64,000 bases of DNA from an uncultured Clostridium sp. (lineage in GTDB: Bacteria > Bacillota > Clostridia > Clostridiales > Clostridiaceae), in assembly GCA_900547475.1 (NCBI GenBank), contig URGW01000002.1, forward strand, positions 62,001 through 126,000, read 5' to 3'. Positions within the stretch are counted from its first letter, which is position 1; each line of letters starts with the position of its first letter. Made by a program: the position numbers and the translations under genes. This document shows, piece after piece, positions 46,356 to 55,109 of this stretch. Under the pieces are notes generated by a model. That model was given only the letters and a program-made list of their open reading frames with translations. It was not told where the DNA came from and searched no databases.

Positions 46356-47365
46356 ATAGCAGCTTCTTTTGATAAATAACCATATATATTCATATTTTTT
46401 TCTTTAGCTTCATCAATTTCTTTTCTACAAAAGTTTTCCTTAAACCACTTTAAAGAAAGTCCTACACCTTGAGTTATTCCCATAACATGCCACTTATTAG
46501 GAACTGCATGACATAAAGTATGAACTCTACCTTCTTTATCAAATCTAGGAGTATCTGTTGAAGCAAATACAACTCCTGAAGAACCTATAACAGTTGAAAT
46601 TATTCCTTCACTTACTATTCCACTTCCTACTGCACCAACAGCTTGATCTCCTGCTCCACCAGCTACTCCAGTACCAGCTACTAATCTAGTAATCTTTGCA
46701 ACCTCTTCAGTAACATGTCCACTTATAACTACTGACTCGTAAACATCTGCTAATATATTTTTATCTATTTCTAATGCTTGAAGTAATTCACCACTCCAAT
46801 TTCTACTGTTTATATCTAACATTTGCATACCACTTGCATCTGAAACTTCAGTAGCAAATACACCTGTTAATTTAAATCTTATATAATCCTTTGGTAAAAG
46901 AACTTTATATATATTCTTATAATTTTCTGGTTCATTATCTCTTACCCATAATAGCTTTGAAAGAGTAAATCCTATTAATGCTGGATTACCTGTTATTTCA
47001 ATTAACTTTTCCTTATCTAAAACTTCTGTCATGTATTCACATTATTTTTCAGTTCTTTGATCACACCAAATAATTGAATTTCTTATAACATTACAAGCCT
47101 TGCCCACTAATACAAGTCCATGCATTTGACCACTTAAACCTATACCTTTTATATCAGAAGCATTAACTTTGCTATTTTTAACTACATCTTTAATTCTATT
47201 AAGGCAAGATTGCCACCAATACTCTGGATTTTGTTCTGCCCATCCTACTTGTGGTTGAAATAAATCATAACCATAAATTGCAGTTTCAATTGTATTTCCT
47301 AATTCATCAAACAAAGCTGTCTTTGTTCCTGATGTACCAATATCTAAACCTAATAAGTATCTCAT
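46356..47365 (-). pseudogene. xylB: Second xylulokinase gene, decayed
   Basis: Close duplicate of xylB at 31524-33026. The start at 47365 after GGAGGGGGTT is intact, and GLDIGTSGTKTALFD and GLSGQMHGLVL are kept. A CAA codon became TAA at about 47043 (intact copy: CAATGTGAATACATG). The frame then stays open and homologous until about 46360, where it runs into an IS1182 fragment; the last third is lost. The duplicate's -10 region reads TACAAC instead of TATAAT. So the gene has a nonsense codon, a 3' truncation and a weakened promoter. Confidence 0.9.
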
Positions 47366-47428
47366 AACCCCCTCCGAATTACTCATAAATTCTTTTTATT
47401 TCTATATTTTAAAAACTATTATTAAATT

Positions 47429-47497
47429 ACTTTTTAAATATTCCTTAATAAGTTGTTGTAATACCATTTCTATACTTTCGCAACTACTTTTAAAAAG
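47429..47497 (-). promoter_or_regulatory. Decayed xylB promoter with XylR-type sites
   Basis: ACTTTTAAAAAGT (47485-47497) and ACTTTTTAAAT (47429-47439) sit as in the intact xylB promoter. Between them the -35 reads TTGCGA and the -10 TACAAC. The operators are thus better conserved than the promoter. Confidence 0.6.
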
Positions 47498-47527
47498 TTT
47501 TTGTATAAATTTTCAAAGAAAAAATAC

Positions 47528-47572
47528 GGCAAATTACTTTTATTAATTTTCATATAACAAAAGTAATTTACC
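47528..47572 (-). terminator. Terminator of the pentapeptide-repeat gene
   Basis: GGCAAATTACTTTT (47528-47541) pairs with AAAAGTAATTTACC (47559-47572); on the minus strand the hairpin is followed by a T-rich tract, 20 bases after the stop of the upstream gene. Confidence 0.7.
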
Positions 47573-47591
47573 TTTCAAAACTTAATAAAAT

Positions 47592-48782
47592 TTATCTTAC
47601 CAATTTCCTTACTACCGTTCCCGTTCCTATTCCCATCATAATAACACCAAATACTATTTCAAAACTTGCAATAATCTCTGATAAATTTACAGGAATACTT
47701 TCATTTGCTCCTACTCCACTAAATAAATTTATACTTAATATAATTCCCTCTTTTAGACAATCAAAAATCTCTCTATAATTGTATATATTATATTTCATTA
47801 AAGAGATTACAGTATTAATATCATCAATCTCAATTCCAAAAATGGAATATAAAATTCCAAATATAATCATCATTATTAAAGAAAATACTATAGAGTTAAT
47901 TGGTCTTTCACCATACCCACATGTAGCCCAATAAAAATATGATGATAACTTAGGAACAAAATCTAAAACATTTCTTTCAGTTTTTTTTGCTAAATAATAA
48001 TACTCACCAAAATTATTATTCAAGGAATTTTCCTTGAATTTATCAGCTATAGTTTCATATGTCATATAAATGCCTTCATATTCATTCCTATTCTTCTCTC
48101 TTAATTTTATTTTATCAAAGAAGGTTTTTGGATCAAATTTTGTTTTCATTTTATCAGTAAAATCTAAATCTATTATATATGTATTTATTACTTTAGCTCC
48201 ACTTAAATCACAATCTTCAACTCTAATTCCCTTAATCTCATAATTAATAATTATTACACTACTCATATCACTTAAATTAAAGAAAGTGTTATGGATTAAA
48301 CATTTATCAAATATTAAATAACTTAATATACATCCATCAAATTTTGAATAAATATTACATTTATAAAATTCACATGAAAAATTATCAAACCGATTAAGTG
48401 ACGGTTTCTTTTCACTTTCCTCTTTAAAAAAAGTACAATTTTCAAATAATACTCCTCCACTTTCAAAATCACATTCATTAAATTTACACCCTATAAAACT
48501 ACAATTCTTAAATTTAATATTACCAAATGTGCAATTAGTAAATATTGAACAAATAATATCACTATTATCAATTTCAATAAATTCCTCTTCTCCTAATATC
48601 TTTCCTCCACCAAAATGTTTATCCTTAAACTCCTTAAAACTATACTCCTTATCTGGAATATATGTAGCTGGTAAATCCCTACTTTTTACTAATCCATCAA
48701 ATAATTTTTTATTATTAGCTCTCCTATTATTCAGTTGATTCTTTGCTTTATATTTTTCTTCTTTAAAATTTATATAGCCCAT
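47592..48782 (-). CDS. Pentapeptide-repeat protein with C-terminal ion-channel-like domain
   Basis: A 396-residue protein. Residues about 60-215 form a right-handed beta-helix-type pentapeptide repeat (ICSIFTNCTFGNIKFKNCSF, FIGCKFNECDFESGGVLFEN). The C-terminal part (about 290-396) has two hydrophobic helices (SIVFSLIMMIIFGILYSIFG and SEIIASFEIVFGVIMMGIGT) around a short pore-like loop SINLFSGVGANESIP. This is the layout of a two-TM potassium channel, but the TVGYGD filter is not present. Function unknown. A perfect 16-bp hairpin covers its start codon with the ribosome site in the loop. A decayed copy of its 3' end lies at 33885-34115. Confidence 0.72.
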   Translation of the reverse strand: MGYINFKEEKYKAKNQLNNRRANNKKLFDGLVKSRDLPATYIPDKEYSFKEFKDKHFGGGKILGEEEFIEIDNSDIICSIFTNCTFGNIKFKNCSFIGCKFNECDFESGGVLFENCTFFKEESEKKPSLNRFDNFSCEFYKCNIYSKFDGCILSYLIFDKCLIHNTFFNLSDMSSVIIINYEIKGIRVEDCDLSGAKVINTYIIDLDFTDKMKTKFDPKTFFDKIKLREKNRNEYEGIYMTYETIADKFKENSLNNNFGEYYYLAKKTERNVLDFVPKLSSYFYWATCGYGERPINSIVFSLIMMIIFGILYSIFGIEIDDINTVISLMKYNIYNYREIFDCLKEGIILSINLFSGVGANESIPVNLSEIIASFEIVFGVIMMGIGTGTVVRKLVR

Positions 48783-48814
48783 AATATCAACTCCCTTATG
48801 ATATTATGGGCTAT
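48774..48814 (-). promoter_or_regulatory. Start-codon hairpin of the pentapeptide-repeat gene
   Basis: In the mRNA the arm ATAGCCCATAATATCA is followed by the loop TAAGGGAGT and the exact complement TGATATTATGGGCTAT, which contains the ATG (48780-48782). The stem is 16 bp without mismatch, the ribosome site is in the loop and the start codon is paired. This can restrict translation unless the stem opens. Confidence 0.75.
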
Positions 48815-48924
48815 GTTTTATTACCTTATTCTTATCTATACTTTAATATTGAATAATCGTTTAATCATATATATTCAATCTTATTTTAAATTTAGCATAA
48901 ATATTTACTTGTCTAAAATATATT

Positions 48925-50505
48925 CTAATCTCTAAATTTTTTTCTATATTGCAACGGAGTAATTCCTTTTACTTGAACAAATTTACTTATAAAATAATCT
49001 GTATTATTATATCCAACATCTTCTGCAATCTTATAAATTTTTTCATTACTTCTCTTTAACATAAGAGATGCCTTTTCAATCCTATAATCATTTAAATGAT
49101 CTTTAAAAGATTTATTATAATTCTTTTTAAATAGCTGCCCCAAATATGCAGTATTTAAATAATATTTTTCACTAAGGTACTTTAAAGTTAGTGGCTTCAT
49201 GTAATTTTCATTAACCTCCTTATTAATTAAAGCTAATATATTATGCATTGAACTATTTCTTAAATCTCTTATATATGTAGAAACCTCCACACAAAATTTT
49301 TTTAAATCTCCAGCATTTCCACTTGTTATAATCTTATTAAATAATTCAATATTTATATATTCTAATGCTTTATCTTTATTTGTGTTTGAAGTTAACTCCT
49401 TAATAATATTTATTAAATTACATAATAAATAATCAATATATATTTTTATAATTTTTAAATTATTAGTATCTTTATTAAAAGCCCTATAAAACATATCAAT
49501 ATAATTTTCTATTTTAACTACATCACTATCTTCTATTGACTTTATTAATTTGTCTATATTTTCATTAATTAAATTGTAATCTATGCTTTTTTTGTTATCT
49601 ATATCATCATAATAAAATATATTTTTTTTATTAGTATTATTCTGTAAAATCTTAATCATATATAAAGAGTTATATGATATACCAATTTCATTTAGTGTTT
49701 CTACTTTCTTTCCAATAAGTAATCTACATTGGTATTCATTAGAGCTATTTAATCGCATCTTTAATTTTTCTATATACTGTTGTTCATTTAACCCTAACTC
49801 ATCAGATAAGACACTACTAAATATTAATCCAACTCCCTCAAGTTTATCTTCCTTTATAATGTCATAAATTATATTATAAAAATTATTATTGCCTAACCAA
49901 TCCTTTAAATTATCATAAACCTTTCTTTTATCTTCTGTTCTGCATTTCTCACTATTTTCATTTGAATAAATTTCTATGTTAATATACCTTAGATAATTTT
50001 TATATTTAAGATAACATTGTATATATTTTAAATCTTCATCATTATATTCATCACAAATTATCCTATTTAAATGTCTTTCATAAATCACTTTATTATTTTC
50101 TCTTTTTATATAATCCGATTCTCTTTCCTTTTCGTATTCATCTTTAAATGATATTAGTATATTAGTCAATTCTTCTCTTTCTATTGGCTTCAAAATATAT
50201 TCTTTAACACCATACTTTATTGCTTTCTTTGCATATTCAAATTCATAATAACCACTAAGCATAATACATTTAATTTTTTTATTCCATTTTTGATAAATGT
50301 TTTTTACTAAATCTAATCCATCCATTTCAGGCATTTTTATATCACTAATTATTAAATCTACTTTATTTTTTTCTATAAACTTGATAGCTTCCTTGCCATT
50401 TGACGCTTCTCCTATTATGTTATATCCATAATAATTCCAATTAATTAATATTTTTAAACCTTGTCTAATAAATGGCTCATCATCAACTATTAAAACATTA
50501 ATCAT
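48925..50505 (-). CDS. Response regulator, YesN-like, AraC-type output
   Basis: A 526-residue two-component regulator. Receiver domain at 1-120 with phospho-acceptor D55 in IISDIKMPEMDG and acidic pocket VDDEP at the start. A long middle linker follows, and a C-terminal AraC-type double helix-turn-helix (about 420-526: LTLKYLSEKYYLNTAYLGQL; NEKIYKIAEDVGYNNTDYFI; KGITPLQYRK). Directly follows the kinase gene 50506-52260. It probably activates the adjacent oligosaccharide importer and xylosidase genes, whose promoter has direct repeats at 58821-58851. Confidence 0.92.
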   Translation of the reverse strand: MINVLIVDDEPFIRQGLKILINWNYYGYNIIGEASNGKEAIKFIEKNKVDLIISDIKMPEMDGLDLVKNIYQKWNKKIKCIMLSGYYEFEYAKKAIKYGVKEYILKPIEREELTNILISFKDEYEKERESDYIKRENNKVIYERHLNRIICDEYNDEDLKYIQCYLKYKNYLRYINIEIYSNENSEKCRTEDKRKVYDNLKDWLGNNNFYNIIYDIIKEDKLEGVGLIFSSVLSDELGLNEQQYIEKLKMRLNSSNEYQCRLLIGKKVETLNEIGISYNSLYMIKILQNNTNKKNIFYYDDIDNKKSIDYNLINENIDKLIKSIEDSDVVKIENYIDMFYRAFNKDTNNLKIIKIYIDYLLCNLINIIKELTSNTNKDKALEYINIELFNKIITSGNAGDLKKFCVEVSTYIRDLRNSSMHNILALINKEVNENYMKPLTLKYLSEKYYLNTAYLGQLFKKNYNKSFKDHLNDYRIEKASLMLKRSNEKIYKIAEDVGYNNTDYFISKFVQVKGITPLQYRKKFRD

Positions 50506-52260
50506 CTATAAACACCTCATATTCTCAATAACTCTTAATTTTATCTTTATTGTAGTACCGTAGTTTTGATTACTTTCAATGTTAAAATCCATTGTATTAT
50601 TACTATACTTTTGTAATCTCATATATGCGTTTAATACCCCTAGCCCTCTACCACCATTAATCAATTCAAAGTTACAATTATTTATTTTATGTTGTATTTC
50701 ATTTAACTTTTCAACAGATATTCCTTTCCCATTATCAGCAATACATATATATAAATAATCATCCTCTATAATTATATCTATACCTACCTGCACATTGTAT
50801 GTTACACCTTCCATTCCATGAATACACGAATTTTCAACAAATGTTAATATAGATAACTTTGGAATTCTAATATTATTACATTCAGATGAAATTTTCATAT
50901 TAAAATCTAATCTATCTCCAAATCTATACTTTTGTATAGCTAAATAATTATTAACAAATCCTATTTCATCTGAAATCTTAATATTATCTTCACCCCAATT
51001 AATAGTTTGCCTTAATAGCTTGGCCAAATTTTCTATTATAAATGCAGTTTCCTCTTCCTCCTTAATTAGGCTTCTCATTCTAATACTTTCTAAAGTATTA
51101 AACATAAAATGTGGGTTTATTTGACTTTGAAGAGCTTTAAGCTCTGCTCTATTTTTAGCTAATTCTAATTCCTTTTGTTCAATATCTTTCTTTAAAATTA
51201 CATCTATAAGCTCCTCAATTTTTGCTACCATTAAATTGAAGTTATTCATTACAGATCCTATTTCATCTTTACCAACCTCAACACCTATAGTATCAAACTC
51301 GCCATTCTTAACCTTTTTTAAATGTATAGTTAATAATGATAATCTATTAGTTATAGAATATGAAACTAATAAAATTACAATGGTTGGAATTACTAAATTT
51401 AAAATTAGTAAACAGATAATAATACCTTTAAATTTACTATTATTAAATATTCTATTGTAAATATCTTTTTCTGCAGTTACTACTATATTACATATTCCAT
51501 TATAACCATATATTTCATACTCCTGTTGCAATAATATATCCTTTGGAATTATTTTGTCCAAAGGATTGCTATTATTGGTATTACTATTTAATTCATTATT
51601 TGAAAATAATATATATTTATCATTACATATATAAATATCTATTCCAAAATTACTATATTCAACAATTATATCTTGCAAAATAGAGTTATAGTTTATATCT
51701 ATCTTTAGTATTTTTTCATTATCATTTGAAAAATAATCTAACTTTTTTATAAGTGAAATACTAATATTCCCATTCTTATCATAACTTGATGAAATATTAA
51801 TATTTCTATCACTTTTTTTAAATTCTTTATACCACTCATTTTCTTTAATTTTTGAAGTTAATTTAACCATATCACTACTATTTAAAATAGTATCATTGTC
51901 AGTATATATGGTAATACTATATTCATTTTGTGAATTATAGTAATACCTTAAAATATTATTATCTAACATATACATATACTGATCATAAAATTCTATTGGA
52001 TTTTCATATTGTGTAGATATAAAGTTATCTAAAACCTTCGATCTATATAATTGATTTGAAACCGATATCGAGTCTTGCATTACTCTATCTAAATTGTAAA
52101 CAACTCTTTCAATAATTGTCTTCAATTCAGCCTCTTGCTCTTTAATAATATTATTAGTTATATTAGTATATATAATATAATTACTTGTTAGCATAGGAAT
52201 TAATACAGCAAAGAAAAAAATACTAAAAAGCTTAGTTTTTATACTATAGTTATTTATCAC
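50506..52260 (-). CDS. Sensor histidine kinase, YesM-like
   Basis: A 584-residue membrane kinase: TM1 (about 10-32), an extracellular sensor domain (about 33-275), TM2 (about 279-302), a HAMP-like segment, the phosphorylated H384 in SQINPHFMFNTLESIRM, and a C-terminal ATPase (IADNGKGISV; GGRGLGVLNAYMRL). This is the His-kinase/HATPase architecture of the YesM/LytS-like group that pairs with YesN. It is cotranscribed with its response regulator. It likely senses an extracellular oligosaccharide or the loaded binding protein; ligand is inference. Confidence 0.92.
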   Translation of the reverse strand: MINNYSIKTKLFSIFFFAVLIPMLTSNYIIYTNITNNIIKEQEAELKTIIERVVYNLDRVMQDSISVSNQLYRSKVLDNFISTQYENPIEFYDQYMYMLDNNILRYYYNSQNEYSITIYTDNDTILNSSDMVKLTSKIKENEWYKEFKKSDRNINISSSYDKNGNISISLIKKLDYFSNDNEKILKIDINYNSILQDIIVEYSNFGIDIYICNDKYILFSNNELNSNTNNSNPLDKIIPKDILLQQEYEIYGYNGICNIVVTAEKDIYNRIFNNSKFKGIIICLLILNLVIPTIVILLVSYSITNRLSLLTIHLKKVKNGEFDTIGVEVGKDEIGSVMNNFNLMVAKIEELIDVILKKDIEQKELELAKNRAELKALQSQINPHFMFNTLESIRMRSLIKEEEETAFIIENLAKLLRQTINWGEDNIKISDEIGFVNNYLAIQKYRFGDRLDFNMKISSECNNIRIPKLSILTFVENSCIHGMEGVTYNVQVGIDIIIEDDYLYICIADNGKGISVEKLNEIQHKINNCNFELINGGRGLGVLNAYMRLQKYSNNTMDFNIESNQNYGTTIKIKLRVIENMRCL

Positions 52261-52280
52261 ATAAATTCCCCTTTTATAAA

Positions 52281-52339
52281 ATACATATATATCTTCTATA
52301 TATTCTTGATATATATGTATATTCTTGATATATATGTAT
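52281..52339. repeat. Tandem 19-bp repeat with alternate hairpin arms
   Basis: ATTCTTGATATATATGTAT occurs twice head to tail (52302-52320, 52321-52339). Each copy contains GATATATATGTAT, the exact complement of ATACATATATATC at 52281-52293, so one arm can pair with either copy. It lies in the 83-base gap between GH43 and yesM. Confidence 0.7.
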
Positions 52340-52343
52340 ATTA

Positions 52344-53888
52344 TTACATATTTCTATATTCAAAGTAAAGGAAATCTGAGTAATTTTCACCTTTTATATT
52401 TTTAGTATATGCAAATAATCCTATAGTACATCCAACAAATCCACCAGCAATATCTGTACTTAAAGTTGTAGCATTTACATTACTAATTAATTCTTTATAA
52501 TTCTCTCCATCTATTGAATAATAAAATGCTAAATTTTGACAATTTCCAACTATTTTTAATCTTAATAAATTTGCTTCAACCTCAGCATCAGCAACAATAG
52601 TATCTAAGCCATTAATTGTATTTATCAACCTTATTTTTAAAATTTCTGATTCCTTTGTATAAATAAACCTCATATTATGTTTGTTATCTTGAACAATTGC
52701 TAGCCCTGCACTATCACCATCATCTATTGGTAAAAATTCCATAGATGTTGCTGCTAAAAAATTGTAATCTTCTTGTCTAACACATACATATGCCGGATTA
52801 TCTAATTCATCTAACCCTATATTTTTTAAATATAATCTCAAATATCCAGGTCTCTTTGTTAGTGAATATAATTCATCACTAGGATTTCTCAAAACTAAAA
52901 ATTTATCACTTAACTTATTACTATCAAAATGATAACATGTTTCCTTTGCCTCAACTTTATATTCCTTCATACCTAAGTCATCATAATCTGATAGCATACC
53001 TTTTCCTTCATTAACAATAGGCCAATCATTCTCCCACTTAACCTTTGCAATAAACGTTTCTCTACCAATATTACAATAACCTTCACAATATCTACTACCC
53101 AACATAACTATAAACCACTTATCATCCCTGGTTCTAACTAAATCACCATGTCCAACATTCTTTACTTTATAATCTCTTCCTAAATGCCTATGGGTAAGTA
53201 TTGGATTACATGGATTTCCTTCATATTCTCCAAATATATTTTTACTTCTTGCTATGGATATAGAATGCTCATTTGCTGTTCCACCTTCTGCAATCATTAA
53301 GTAATAATAATCATTTCTTTTATAAATGTGTGGTCCCTCTGGCCATATTACTCCATTTAGTGCACCTTTCCACAGTCTTCTACTATTTCCTATTAACTTA
53401 TAACTTTCTAAATCAATTTCTTGTAGCCAAATCTCCCAATCACCATTGTATTTACAGCCATCACTATTAGGCCTTGTTCCTACATAATATGCTTTTCCAT
53501 CATCATCAAAAAACAAACTCGGATCTATTCCCTCAGCACCTTCAATATAATATGGATCTGACCATGGTCCTTCTGGCACATTAGCTGTAACAATAAATGT
53601 TCCTCCTCTTGATATATTAGTTGTTATAACATAATACTTTCCATTATTATATCTAATTGTTGGTGCAAAAATCCCCTCTGAATGTTTTGTATTAGTTAAA
53701 TTGAGTTGTGATTCTCTTGTCAGTACATTTCCTATCTGACTCCAATTAATTAAGTCCTTACTTTTAAATATAGGTACTCCTGGAAAATAAGAAAATGTTG
53801 AATTAACCAAATAATAATTATCATCTACCGTACATATAGATGGATCTGGATAAAAACCTTTTAAAATTGGATTAACTAGTTTAGTCAT
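52344..53888 (-). CDS. GH43 beta-xylosidase
   Basis: A 514-residue GH43 enzyme with an N-terminal five-bladed propeller and a C-terminal beta-sandwich (about 325-514). Three catalytic acids are recognisable: base D15 in FYPDPSI, pKa modulator D122 in EGIDPSLFF and acid E184 in IWPEGPHIY. The start NPILKGFYPDPS is typical of cytoplasmic GH43 xylosidases/arabinofuranosidases; no signal peptide is present. It releases xylose from xylo-oligosaccharides (some members also arabinose). It lies downstream of the GH8 gene in the importer operon, after a hairpin. Confidence 0.92.
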   Translation of the reverse strand: MTKLVNPILKGFYPDPSICTVDDNYYLVNSTFSYFPGVPIFKSKDLINWSQIGNVLTRESQLNLTNTKHSEGIFAPTIRYNNGKYYVITTNISRGGTFIVTANVPEGPWSDPYYIEGAEGIDPSLFFDDDGKAYYVGTRPNSDGCKYNGDWEIWLQEIDLESYKLIGNSRRLWKGALNGVIWPEGPHIYKRNDYYYLMIAEGGTANEHSISIARSKNIFGEYEGNPCNPILTHRHLGRDYKVKNVGHGDLVRTRDDKWFIVMLGSRYCEGYCNIGRETFIAKVKWENDWPIVNEGKGMLSDYDDLGMKEYKVEAKETCYHFDSNKLSDKFLVLRNPSDELYSLTKRPGYLRLYLKNIGLDELDNPAYVCVRQEDYNFLAATSMEFLPIDDGDSAGLAIVQDNKHNMRFIYTKESEILKIRLINTINGLDTIVADAEVEANLLRLKIVGNCQNLAFYYSIDGENYKELISNVNATTLSTDIAGGFVGCTIGLFAYTKNIKGENYSDFLYFEYRNM

Positions 53889-53944
53889 ATTTATTTCTCC
53901 TTAAATAATTATTAATTCATATAACTTTATCTTTACAAACTACT

Positions 53945-53981
53945 TAAGATAAGCCAATATTTTTTATACTGACTTATCTTA
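53945..53981 (-). terminator. Hairpin between GH8 and GH43 genes
   Basis: TAAGATAAG and CTTATCTTA are perfect 9-base arms separated by a loop with a T6 run on the coding side. It may be a partial terminator or a 3' end processing signal within the operon. Confidence 0.5.
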
Positions 53982-53987
53982 CATACT

Positions 53988-55109
53988 CTACCACACTCTG
54001 TAATTACCGCTTAATGCTAGTAGAGCAAATATATAAAGACAATTATCATAGTATCTTCTTGTCCCTGTTCTTAAAGATGTATTCCAAAACTTTTCAATAC
54101 ACGCTTTAGAATATTTCCCATTATTAACTATCGATCCCATTGCATTAGTTGCTATAATAGCTATAGGATGAAGGGCTTTTTCATTTATTATAGTTCCATC
54201 TATTTCATATATTAAATCATCTTTTCCCTTAACTGTCTCATTGAAAAATACTTGTATTTTATTTATACATTCACATTCCCAAGGTTCTTTTTCAAACCAA
54301 TAATAATCTAATGCTAAATTTCCAATAACTCTGTATGAATCACTATAGTATCTTTGACGATTATCCTTACAGTAAGGTTCACCATTATAATACGAATATT
54401 CTGGAGCTAAACCAGTAACATGATTGCAAGCCATCTTCAAATATTCTCTGCTATTATTGGCTGCCTCTCTCCAAAACTCTCTATCATCTTCATTAGCCCA
54501 AAGTGCAAACAATTCATAAAAATGTGGCAAATGATATGATGGATCTGTAATCTCTAAATTAGGTACAAACTTTATAAGCTTATTTTCTGGATTCCACATT
54601 GGTTTTCCTTCACCATCTTCACCTTTATGAATACATTCATGTAATATATCTTTTGCTTCTTTGGAATAGTTAAAAATTCCTTCTCCATCTCCCCATCTAT
54701 GTGATGCAAAAAATAATGCTAAAGCAAAATATTCTTCCCCATCTGGAGCTGGTCCATCTGAATTTTTAACTCCATCTGTTGATACAGACCAAGCAAAATA
54801 CCCCTTATTTATACCACTTTCCATCCACATATACTTTTTAGCCCATTTCCATAATTTATTAAACTCTTGTTTCATATCTCTTTGTACACACATCATCATT
54901 GCATATGACATACCTTCTGTCCTAACATCATTATTACCTGTATCAACAAAATATGCCATATCATTACCACATTCATGATATAACCTTTCACAATCTGTTC
55001 CATAAAATATAGTATTATATACATCATCTAGTCTATTTTCTATTTCTTCAATTGAATATCCGTATTCATTAAGTATGTTTCTATATTTTTTGTCCTCATA
55101 TTTCCTCAT
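53988..55109 (-). CDS. Reducing-end xylose-releasing exo-oligoxylanase (GH8, Rex)
   Basis: The ATG at 55109 overlaps the permease stop as TGATG. About 373 residues of GH8 with the acid E66 (numbered from the GTG one codon earlier) in VRTEGMSYAMM, D124 in PAPDGEEYFA and base D258 in YYSDSYRVIGN. This matches the Rex-type GH8 enzymes that remove xylose from the reducing end of xylo-oligosaccharides, rather than endoglucanases. No signal peptide, so it works on imported sugars. Coupled translationally to the permease gene, and upstream of GH43. Confidence 0.92.
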   Translation of the reverse strand: MRKYEDKKYRNILNEYGYSIEEIENRLDDVYNTIFYGTDCERLYHECGNDMAYFVDTGNNDVRTEGMSYAMMMCVQRDMKQEFNKLWKWAKKYMWMESGINKGYFAWSVSTDGVKNSDGPAPDGEEYFALALFFASHRWGDGEGIFNYSKEAKDILHECIHKGEDGEGKPMWNPENKLIKFVPNLEITDPSYHLPHFYELFALWANEDDREFWREAANNSREYLKMACNHVTGLAPEYSYYNGEPYCKDNRQRYYSDSYRVIGNLALDYYWFEKEPWECECINKIQVFFNETVKGKDDLIYEIDGTIINEKALHPIAIIATNAMGSIVNNGKYSKACIEKFWNTSLRTGTRRYYDNCLYIFALLALSGNYRVW

